Assembly (NCBI GenBank): GCA_028641055.1
Contig: CM054061.1
Location: 30,925,523 to 30,989,522, forward strand
Length of the DNA: 64,000 nt
Direction: 5' to 3'
From: Alopecurus myosuroides
Lineage: Eukaryota > Streptophyta > Magnoliopsida > Poales > Poaceae
In this document: piece after piece, positions 54,950-64,000 of the stretch
Layout of the letters: each line of letters begins with the position of its first letter
How positions within the stretch are numbered: position 1 is the stretch's first letter
The notes under the pieces: generated by a model
What the model saw: only the letters and a program-made list of their open reading frames with translations
The model's database searches: none
What the model was told of the DNA's origin: nothing
Program-made: the position numbers and the translations under genes

Positions 54950-56338
54950 TCATACGTCATAAATGTATCCTTAGTTTCTTATGTTCCATGTTGTTTTCAT
55001 GTTATTTCCTACATGTTTTCCTTACACTTTATATTATTTTTATCGATTTCCCAGGACTAACCTATTGACAAGATGCCACAGAGCCAGTTCATATTTACTG
55101 CTGTTTTTAGTTTCAGAAAATTTGTTCTCGTAATATTCTCGGAATTGGACGATTCAAAATCCAGAAGTCTTAGAAGTCCCGGAGGGTCAAGGAAGTCCTA
55201 AGGAGACCCGGAGGGGGGCCCGAAGCCCCCACACCATGCATGTTCGCGGGTGGACCCCTGGCCGCGCCTGGGGTGATGTGGGCCCTTCGGGCGCCTACCG
55301 CCATCGCCATTTTACCTATATATGCCCCCGATGCATAAAACCTAGAGGAATCGACCTTTTCCACCAAAAACATCCGTAGCTCCGCCGCCGCCGCCGAGAA
55401 GTTTCGGGGGATAGAAATCTCTCTTCCGGACCCTGCCATGCGGGGAAGTGCCCCCGGAGCCATCTCCATCTACTCCACCGCCATCTCCATCGCCGTTGCT
55501 TTCCCCTATGATGAGGAGGGAGTAGTTCTCCCCTGGGGCTGAGGGATCTACCGATAGCTATGTGTTTCATCTTTCTCTCCCATGGTGTGATCTTTATATG
55601 ATCATGAGCTTTGTAATCTAGTTGAATAAGTAGATGTTACTCTTCATATGTTATGCTACACGAGTAGTTTTGTTATGAGATCTCCGTAAACACTTTGATC
55701 ACGGTGTAAAGGTGACAGTGTATGCACCGTGTGGTTTAGCATGATATTTATATCTTGTGTTGGCCGACCATACGAAATTGTGGTGTTTGTCTAGTACCTT
55801 CTAGGACGCTCATAGTGACAGTGTGGGGTTAACTAGACATGGGAATGCGACTTTGAGGAGTGCTGTTACAGCCCTACGCAATGAATTGGTGTTTGTTATT
55901 CGACCAAAGAGTGGTTCGGAGTAGCATAGTGAAGAGATGATATTTATGCATTCAATTATGTCATTGTTGAGAGTGTTCACTAGTAAAAGTATGATCCCTA
56001 GGCCTTGTTTCTAAGCATTGCAACATAGTTTTCAATCTGTTCTGCTACATGTTTGCTTGCTGCCATTTTTATTTCAGATTTATATTATCACTTATAAACA
56101 TGCATATTACTTGTATTTTACTCTCTCTTCGTCGAACTAGTGCACCTATACAACTAAAAATTGTATTAGGTGTGTTAGGGACACAAGAGACTTCTTGTAT
56201 CGTAATTGCAGGGTTTCTTGAGAGGGATACCTTTGACCACTTCCTCCCTGAGTTCGATAAACCTTGTTGCTGTTCTACAAACCTCTGCGCTTGGAGGCCC
56301 AACACTGCCTACAAGAATATAATACTGCATAGACATCA
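54950..56338 (+). repeat. 5' LTR of element E
   Basis: 1389 bp, close in length to the LTR of C. The start reads TCATACGTCATAAATGTATCC, one change from the TGATACGTC start of the solo LTR and C. The end is TAGACATCA, 10 nt before the primer-binding site. A GC-rich stretch at about 55190-55310 is typical of this LTR type. Confidence 0.75.
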
Positions 56339-56348
56339 ACCTCTTTTC

Positions 56349-56366
56349 TGGCACTGTTGCCGGGGA
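56349..56366 (+). other. Primer-binding site of element E (degenerate tRNA-Asp type)
   Basis: TGGCACTGTTGCCGGGGA, two changes from the element C site. Confidence 0.7.
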
Positions 56367-56505
56367 GGTAAGTAACACTGTCTACAAGAATATATTTTTG
56401 TTTCGTGTTTTCACTAGTTAGGCTTATTTTTACTTGTTACTTGTTGAAATTTTTACTAGTTAGTCTTAATGGAAAACAACAAAAGTATGAGAGAGCTTTA
56501 TTTGC

Positions 56506-58046
56506 ATGCTAGTAGCAATGTTCATTAATTCTTTGGATACCATTATTTCTAATACTATGGAAAAGTCTAAGCTTGGGGAAGCTAGTTTTTATAAACATTT
56601 TAGTTCCCCAGCTTTAGAGGAGAAAATTTGCTCTGATGAAACTTTATCTCCCATATGTGATAAATATAATGACGCTTGTGATATTTTAAATCCTCCTGTT
56701 GAAAGTGTTTCTTCTAAAATACCTATGAAAATTGTTGAACGTGTCATGAATAACTGCTATTTTGGAGATGGAACTGTCCATCCTCGTGATCATTTACTCT
56801 TTATACATGAATTATGAGGGTTGTTCAAGTGTGCAGGTATTTCAATGGACCAAGTTAAGAGGAGGCTATTCTCTTTGTCACTTAAGTACAAATCAAGGGA
56901 GTGGTATGAGCTACTAGATGATCCTCATCATTTGGAGTGGAAGGAGTTTGAATCTCTATTTTATTCTAAATTTTATTCTTCTCATGAACTATATTTAGAT
57001 AGGAATTACATTTATAATTTTTGGCCTTGTGATGGAGAAAGAATTGCTCAAGCTTGGGGAAGACTGAAAACATTAATACTTAAATGTCCTAACCATGATC
57101 TTCCTAAGGAAATAATTGTTACTAATTTTTATGCAACGCTTTCAGGACATTACAAGGATTATCTAGATGCTTGTTCAGAGGATTTTTTTCTCAAGTAAGA
57201 AGGCTGAAGCTAAATGGGATCTTCTTGAAACAATTCAAAACAGTAATGAAGGTTGGAATAACAACAAAGGTAAAGAATCAGGTATAAACAATGAGTATGA
57301 TTGTATTAAGTCTTTCGCTGAAACTGCTGATTTTCAAGAGCGTAGTGCTAAATATGGTCTTGATCCTCAAATGATTGTTGGTTGGTATAGATCCTTTGCT
57401 TCTTATATTGATATTCCTAAATAAAAATGGGAACATATATCATGAACCTTTTAAAGACACTTGCATGCAAAATGAAATTGTTATTAATGATTGCAATGAA
57501 CATGCTCAAACTTCTGAAAGTACTATTTCTTATAAGCATGTTAATTTTTGTGGAGACCTTAGACCTTGTGAAAAGAATCAAATCGAAGAAGAATATTGCA
57601 TCCATCATAGGAATGAAAAAACTAGAAAGTGGGACATGGCTTTAGATGATCTTGGTAAAAAAGTTTGTGCCCTCTATCCTTTTATTTGTGAACTTTGTTG
57701 TAAAGTGGAACATTTCAATTTTCAATGCTCGGGCTGTAATAGCTATTCGAATACTGCAAGTTTGTATTGTGATGACATGATCTCTCCTAATCAGCATGAT
57801 GAACTTACATTATTTTTGGGGTGTGAAGAGTTATCAAGAAAAACTTCTTTGGTAGATATGGGTGCGCTTGATATGAATAGTGTCCTGCATGGTTGTCATC
57901 TTTATTGTGTCAATAATTTTCACGCAAATACTTACATACAAAATATTATAAAAGAGGATACGTCGCCAAAATATGACAGGGCTAATATTTTTTTTCATCT
58001 TATAAATGAAGAGGAGGAATCCTCCAAGGTTTTTTCTTTTTTTTAA
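56506..58046 (+). pseudogene. gag of element E with CCHC knuckle, disabled
   Basis: 56506-56817 and 56821-57198 are in one frame, separated by a TGA. Frameshifts near 57170 and 57390 move into 57167-57424 and 57375-58046. The gag core is in the second piece (SREWYELLDDPHHLEWKEF, NYIYNFWPCDGERIAQAWG). A zinc knuckle C-X2-C-X4-H-X4-C (CELCCKVEHFNFQC) lies at about 57690-57730. The knuckle is intact though the frame is not. Confidence 0.7.
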
Positions 58047-58183
58047 CAATAAACCAGGGTATGTGGAGAAGCTTCCTTTCAAGCCTCTCTCTCCTATAGA
58101 GAGAAAGAAGAAGAAGAAGAAGAAGAAGAGGAGTAAAAGGATAGAGGTAACAATATCTCCCCCCTAAGCATGTTGCTCCTCTC

Positions 58184-58861
58184 ATGGTTATTCCTAGTGA
58201 GTATGATTCGAAAATTAATATTGAAGATGATATACATGATTGTTATATTGGTTATTATTGTGATGTTAAGTCTTTAGGAACTATTGAAGATGATTATTTT
58301 ATGCCTACTACTGAATTTGATGATCATGAGTGGGACAATGATGATACTACTTATAATCTTGAAACTATCTTTGGTACCAATTCTGAAAAATGATGATAAT
58401 TGTTGTACTATTAGTATCATCCATGTTCCTTCCAATGATAATATATAAAGCTCTGGGCTTGTGGATGATGTGTTTGAAAATCCTTTTGCTAGTGATGATT
58501 ATATGCTTGATACATCTCTTTCTAGTAAAAATGATGATATGTTTACAAATGAATGCACCTTTGAAGATAACTATTATGTTTCCTATGATGATATTATGCC
58601 TCCTGTCTTTGATAACTATTATAAAAGATGCTATAACATAGGCTATGATTACAATTATCCTTACGAAACTTGTCATAGTTATGGAGGGATTACCCAAAAC
58701 CATCTCCCTAATATACAGCTTTTCTATCATGTTGGAGTTCTTTATGATGATTACAATGATAAATATGATATTTTCAGTCCACCTACTATTGATGAGAAAA
58801 TTAATTATGATTATAATATGCCTCATATATTTGAAGATTATAATATTCCTCCTATTATGAT
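58184..58861 (+). pseudogene. Asp/Tyr/Asn-rich reading frame of element E
   Basis: Two stretches (58184-58393, then 58461-58883 in another frame) are extremely rich in Asp, Tyr and Asn, for example YDSKINIEDDIHDCYIGYYC and DNYYVSYDDIMPPVFDNYY. I do not recognise a domain. A run of AAG/AGA at about 58099-58128 precedes it. It takes the place where protease and pol would be in an autonomous element. A low-complexity product of unknown role, or a decayed spacer, are both possible. Confidence 0.45.
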
Positions 58862-59344
58862 ATGCATTCCCCTAGGCCCATAAATGGTGAAGTATCATGT
58901 AGTCGACGTTCACATGACACCACTAGAATAATAACACCACAACTTAAATATCAAACATTAAATATTACACAACATTACTTCACTACTAACAAATTGACTT
59001 CTCCCATGTCCTCAAGAACAACACGAACTACTCACAAGACATCATATGGATCATGATTAGAGGTGATATAATGGATGATAACAATCTGGTCATAAAGTGC
59101 AAACACCGATAAATATCACAAGCATCAACTACTAACAAGTAATCCACACCGGGAGAGAGATCTAATGCAAAACAACGATAGAGGCCCCTAATTCTTACAG
59201 CAGGATGACGGTGGATGATGAGGGTGATGGTGCTGGTGGTGATGATGATGATGATGATGACGATCTTGATAATGCCCGGAGTGATGACGGTGATGATGGC
59301 GGTGATTCCCCTCTACAGAAACCTCCCGTGTGTCCTTGAGAACG
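58862..59344. repeat. Fragment of another repeat with a GAT microsatellite
   Basis: No gene. The AT-rich part resembles a reverse-oriented LTR or leader piece. A (GAT)n run lies at 59241-59260. It separates elements E and F. Confidence 0.4.
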
Positions 59345-59756
59345 TTTGTTAATCATAAGTAAACCCACCGGCTTGTCCTTTGCTGAAGAAAGGATTGGTC
59401 CACTTACTGAAATTATTACTACTGCATTTTATTTACTCGCACTTTATTTATCGGCAATATCAAAATCCCCTACAAATCTATTTTTCAGTATTTACAGTTA
59501 TTCATTCATCGAAACTGCTTGTCAACACCTTCTGCTCCTCGTTGGGTTCGACACTCTTATTTATCGAAAGTACTATGATACACCCCCTATACTTGTGGGT
59601 CATCAAGACTATTTTCTGGCGCTGTTGCTGCGGAGTGAAGCGCTATTGGGAAGTGGAATTGATAAAGGAAGCTTCTACTGTAAGTGTTGTTTTTCTTACT
59701 GTCTACTGCTTACTTACATTATGTTTGGGGTCTCCTTTTGAGTCCTTATTTGCGGG

Positions 59757-60725
59757 CACTGCTACCACTTCTAGGGTAGTAAGTGACCCACCGCATGATG
59801 ATTTGGATCCTTATAAAATACCTATAAAGATTATGCTAGGGATAACTGCTATTCATGTGATGGAACTGTCCTTCCTAGTGATCATTTGCTCTTTTTACAT
59901 GAATTATGCGAGTTGTTCAAGTGTGTAGGTATTACAATGAGCCAAGTGAAGAGGAAATTATTCTCTATGTCATTGGCGGGCCGAGCCGCTGAATGGTTCA
60001 AACTGATGAAAAATAGCAGACTATTGAATGGGAGGAAATTGTACCTCTCTTTTATTCTAAATTATATCCTCCAGGTCAAATCCATAGAGATCGGAATTAT
60101 ATATATAATTTCTGGCCTCATGACAGAGAGAGTATTGCCCAAGAATGGGGGAGATTGAAGTTAATAATGCTCAAATGCCCCATTCATGAGCTCCCCAGTA
60201 ATATTGTTATTAATAATTTCTATGCAAGGCTTCCTCTTCATGATAAGGATTTATTGGATGCTTATTGTTCTGGATCATTTACATGTACGAAGGGATGAAG
60301 CTAAATGGGATCGTCTTGACCGTATTCAAGAAAACACTGAAGCATGGGAGAATGACACAGGTAAAAAGTCAGGTATAAATTATGACTATGAATGCATTAA
60401 AACTTTTATGTCATCCGAGGATTTTCATAATGTTAGTGTTGTTTATGGTCTTGATTCTCAAGTTTCTGCAAACTTATATAAGGCTTTTGCTTCATACAAT
60501 GATATTCCTAAAAAGGAATGGGACAAGTACCATGCACCTTATAAACATACTATTAATTGTGTTCCTGCTAGAGATATAGAAGTTGTAAAAGAACATTCTA
60601 TGTTAGCTAGTGTGGTTAATAAAAGTGCAAAGAAACTTGTAGAACCCGAGGAACAAATAACTGTAGAACCTACAGTAGCAATAGTAAAGGACCTTGTTTC
60701 TGAAAATGTAGAAGAAGGGTTGTGA
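59757..60725 (+). pseudogene. gag of element F, frameshifted
   Basis: Pieces in three frames: to 59928, 59886-60158 and 60186-60725. Blocks include LLFLHELCELFKCVGITMSQ and, in the last piece, DSQVSANLYKAFASYNDIP. These align in order with element E's gag. Frameshifts near 59920, 60020 and 60250 disable it. Confidence 0.7.
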
Positions 60726-60780
60726 AGATGCTTATAATATTGTCTCTCATCCTAGTAAATCTAGGAAACCTAGTGTTCCT

Positions 60781-61410
60781 ATGCTATTTGTTAGGATAGG
60801 TGATCATTGCTATTATGGTTTATGTGATATTGGTGCTAGTTCTAGTGCTATTCCTTATGAGCTTTATAAAGAAATCATGCATGAAATTGGTTCTTGTGAA
60901 CTTGAAGACATTGATGTGATTATTCAACTTGCTAATAGGGAAACTATTTCTCCGATTGGTATTGTTAGAGATGTGGAGGTCTTGTGTGTTAAAACTAAAT
61001 ATCCTGCTGATTTTCTAGTACTAGGCACTTCTGCTAGTGATACTTGTCCTATTATATTTGGTAGACCTTTCTTAAACACTTGTGGTGCTGTTTTAGATTG
61101 TAAAAAGGAGAAAATCCTTACAAAGTTTGATGGAGAGTCTTATGAATTTAATTTCTCCAAATTTGCTAAAACACCTTATGAAGCTGCATTACCTAATAAA
61201 AATTATAGAGTTGAACAATTGGCTTCTATTGCTCTTGATCCTAACAATCCTTTGCAGCAATACATGGAAGACCACGAAAGTGATGTCTTTATGGAAGAAA
61301 GGAATGCAATGGATGAGATTTTCCTACATCAGCCAGCAATACTGAAACATAATTTACTTGTGGAAGACTTGGGTACAACATTACCACCCATATTGATGAT
61401 AAGAAATTGA
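60781..61410 (+). pseudogene. Aspartic protease of element F
   Basis: The active site reads CDIGASSSAIPYELY (about 60826-60870), a D-x-G-A retropepsin loop, followed by IIFGRPFLNTCGAVLDC (about 61050-61100). The frame is open throughout this piece. It is preceded by a stop at 60723 and followed by a frameshift near 61400, so it is a domain of a broken polyprotein. Confidence 0.75.
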
Positions 61411-61432
61411 TCCTGTTTTTGATTTAAAGCCT

Positions 61433-63357
61433 TTGCCTGATAATCTTAAATATGCTCATATTGATGATAAGAAATTACATCATGTTATTATTAGTTCTCA
61501 ACTTTCTGATAAAGAAGAGGAGAAATTATTGGGGATATTGAAGAAACATAGAGGTGCTATTGGTTATACTCTTGATGATTTGAAGGGGATTTCTCCTACT
61601 ATATGTCAACATGCTATTAATATTGAACCTGATGCAAAGCCAGTTGTTGAACATCAACGCCGTTTAAATCCTAAGATGAAGGATGTGGTAAGAAATGAGG
61701 TATTGAAACTCCTTGATGCTGGTATTTTTTATCCTATTGCTGATAGTAGATGGGTTAGTCATGTGCATTGTGTCCCTAAAAAGGAGGGATGACTGTAGTG
61801 CCAAATGAAAATCATGAACTTATTCCTCAAAGAGTAGTAGTTGGTTATAGGATGTGCATTGATTTTAGGAAGGTTAACAAAGTCACTAAGAAAGATCATT
61901 ATCCTTTACCTTTTATCTATCAAATGTTAGAAAGATTGTCTAAGAAAACTCATTTCTGCTTTCTTGATGGTTATTCTGGGTTCTCTCAAATTGCTGTTAA
62001 AAAGCTTGATCAAGAGAAAACAACTTTCTCTTGTCCTTATGGAACCTATGCTGTTAGACGTATGCCTTTTGGTTTATGTAATGCTCCTGCTACTTTTCAA
62101 AGATGCATGTCTGCTATCTTTCATGGTTTTTGTGAAGAAATTGTGGAAGTTTTCATGGATGATTTCTCCGTCTATGGAACTTCTTTTGATAATTGTTTGC
62201 GGAATCTTGATAAAGTTTTGCGGAGATGTGAGGAGACTAATCTTTTTTCTTAACTGGGAGAAATGCCATTTTATGGTTAATGAAGGAATTGTTATTGGAC
62301 ATAAAATCTCTGAAAGAGGTATTGAAGTCGATAGAGATAAATTTGAAGCTATTGAGAAAATGCCTTGTCCCAGGGATGTCAAAGGTATTCGTAGTATTCT
62401 TGGTCATGCTGGTTTCTATAGAAGATTTATTAAAGATTTCTCTAAAATATCAAAGCCTCTTACTAATCTTCTTCAAAAGGATGTACCTTTTGTTTTTGAC
62501 GAAGATTGTAGAGAAGCTTTTGAAATTTTAAACAAGGCTTTAATATCTGCCCCTATTGTTCAACCACCTGATTGGAATTTACCGTTTGAAATTATGTGTG
62601 ATGCTAGTGATTATGCTGTAGGTGATGTTCTTGGACAACGACTAGATCAGAAGTTAAATGTTATTCATTATGCTAGTAAAACTCTTGATGCTGCCCAAAA
62701 GAATTATGCTACCACTGAAAAAGAATTCCTAGATGTAGTTTTTGCTTGTGATAAATTTAGGAAGTATATTGTTGATTCTAAAGTTACTATTCATACTGAT
62801 CATGCTTCTATTAAATACCTAATGGAAAAGAAAGATGCTAAGCCTAGGCTTATTAGATGGGTGCTTCTTTTGCAAGAATTTGATTTACATATAGTGGATA
62901 GGAAGGGTGCTGAAAATCCTGTTGCTGATAATTTGTCTAGATTAGAAAATATCCCTGATGACCCTCTTTCTGTTAATGATAGTTTTCCTAATGAACAATT
63001 AGCTGCAATAAAGGTGAGCTCTCAAGAGAGTCCGTGGTATGCTGATTATGCTAGCTTTATTGTTTCCAAGTATTTGCCTCCTACCTTTACAGCTCAGCAA
63101 AGAAGAAAATTCTTCTATGATTTGAGGCATTATTTTTGGGATGACCCACACTTATATAAAGAAGGTGTTGATGGTATTATGAGAAGATGTGTTCTTGAAA
63201 ATGAACAACGAGAGATATTGAGAAAATGTCATAGTAGTGCTTATGGAGGACATCACGCTGGAGATAGAACTGCACATAAGGTTCTACAATCAGATTTTTA
63301 TTGGCCTACTCTCTTTAAAGATGCTAGAAAATTTATTTTATCTTGTGATCAATGTTA
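61433..63357 (+). pseudogene. Reverse transcriptase and RNase H of element F
   Basis: RT runs through 61433-61792, 61789-62253 and, from about 62245, a third frame. Motifs: RMCIDFRKVNKVTKKDHYPL (about 61848), [20 protein letters not shown] (about 62040) and FMDD (about 62152), the usual catalytic site of Athila-type RT. A shift at GGAGGGATG (61785-61790) and another at a T6 run (62243-62250) break the frame. RNase H follows ([24 protein letters not shown]), then the integrase zinc-binding segment ending at CDQC. Confidence 0.8.
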
Positions 63358-64000
63358 AAGGGTTGGAAATATTTCTAGATGTAATGAAATGCCTATGAAT
63401 TATTCTCTTATTATTGAACTGTTTCATTGTTGGGGTTTTGACTTTATGGGTCCTTTCCCTCCTTCACAAGGCTACACTCGTATTCTTGTTGCTGTTGATT
63501 ATGTTACTAAATGGGTAGAAGCTATACCTACTAAAAGTGCTGATGGTGAAACCTCATTAAAAATGCTTAAGGACATTATTTTCCCTAGGTTTGGTGTGCC
63601 TAGATATCTTATGACTGATGGGGGTTCTCATTTTATTCATGGTGGTTTTAGAAAAACCCTTGCTAAATATGATGTCAATCATAGAATTGCTTCACCCTAT
63701 CATCCTGAAACTAGTGGGCAAGTAGAATTATCAAATAGAGAAATCAAATCTATCTTGCAAAAGACTGTTAACAAATCTAGAAAAAATTGGGCTATGAAAA
63801 TAAATGATGCTCTGTGGGCTTATAGAACTTCTTATAAAAATCCCAATGGCATGTCTCCTTATAAGATGATTTATGGAAAAGCTTGTCACTTACCTTTAGA
63901 ATTAGAACACAAAGCTTATTGGGCAGTGAAAGTCCTAAATAGAGATTTTAAACTTGCTGGTGAGAAAATGTTACTTGACTTAAGTTATTTAGATGAATGG
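63358..64000 (+). pseudogene. Integrase of element F, cut by the window edge
   Basis: A TAA at 63356-63358 follows CDQC directly, where CAA is likely to be the ancestral codon. Beyond it the frame is open to the window end: WGFDFMGPF (first Asp), LMTDGGSHF (second) and TSGQVELSNREI (Glu). The catalytic residues are all present. The C-terminus is outside the window. Confidence 0.8.

Larger units (their letters stand above)
54950..58861 (+). mobile_element. Element E: Athila-like Gypsy derivative, 5' part only
   Basis: A 5' LTR (54950-56338), a tRNA-Asp-type primer-binding site, gag, and an acidic reading frame; then unrelated repeat sequence. No protease, RT or integrase was found. The gag resembles that of element F (LFIHEL, QVKRRLFSLSL, NYIYNFWP blocks), so E may be a partner that used F-type enzymes. 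Its 3' LTR is missing, and the right border near 58861 is provisional. Confidence 0.7.
59345..64000 (+). mobile_element. Element F: Athila-like Gypsy retrotransposon, 5'-truncated LTR, cut by the right window edge
   Basis: The tail of a 5' LTR ends GTGGGTCATCA at 59605, followed by a tRNA-Asp-like primer-binding site (59617-59634, TGGCGCTGTTGCTGCGGA) and gag, protease, RT, RNase H and integrase in Gypsy order on the plus strand. Only about 260 bp of the LTR is seen, so its 5' part was lost or replaced. The copy has several stops and frameshifts. The 3' part lies outside the window. Confidence 0.85.

Noticed and set aside
58099..58128. AAG/AGA repeat as a coding signal
   Set aside because: Simple microsatellite within decayed element E.

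Overview
The window is nuclear DNA of a grass, most likely a Pooideae or Triticeae-type genome. The evidence is the GC-rich 5' ends of the two genes, the retrotransposon types, a Stowaway and a Tourist-like MITE, and a small Helitron. Two host genes look intact; most of the rest is transposable element sequence in several layers. No tRNA, rRNA, CRISPR or prokaryotic feature was seen.

Layout. 1-7320: element A, a Gypsy element of the Tat lineage on the minus strand, cut by the left window edge. 7321-20804: element C, an Athila-like Gypsy derivative on the minus strand with one visible LTR at 19411-20804. C has been split by element B (10684-18012, plus strand, TSD AGAAG), a complete relative of A. 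A abuts the left part of C. 20805-21316: a decayed NAM-like/Harbinger ORF1 fragment. 21484-21838: a Helitron. 22727-24279: a solo LTR with TSD TCGGC.

25131-32795 is the gene island. An ALKBH9/10-type RNA demethylase gene (2 exons, plus strand) converges on an ERD6-like sugar transporter gene (17 exons, minus strand). The 2 kb between their stop codons holds a Tourist-like MITE, a Mutator-like foldback element and a LINE remnant. A young, apparently intact Copia element (33389-39910, TSD ACTAC) sits about 0.6 kb upstream of the transporter ATG, on the same strand. A Stowaway MITE follows at 39938-40060.

42361-54583: element D, a complete 12.2-kb Tat-lineage Gypsy (TSD TTGGC). It has gag, protease, RT, two RNase H domains and integrase in decaying frames, plus a separate antisense gene in its 3' part. 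54950-58861: element E, an Athila-like LTR, gag and an acidic ORF, with no pol seen. 59345-64000: element F, an Athila-like Gypsy with gag and pol, running off the right edge.

How the parts relate. D and F look like (formerly) autonomous elements. A and B look like partners of the D type that lack RT and integrase; C and E look like partners of the F type that lack pol. A, B and D each carry an antisense, intron-containing accessory gene; in B and D a TATAAATA box is visible upstream of it. The most unusual signal is in the Copia element. Where a tRNA primer-binding site should be, there is a 14-nt segment perfectly complementary to a segment inside its own LTR, which suggests self-priming.
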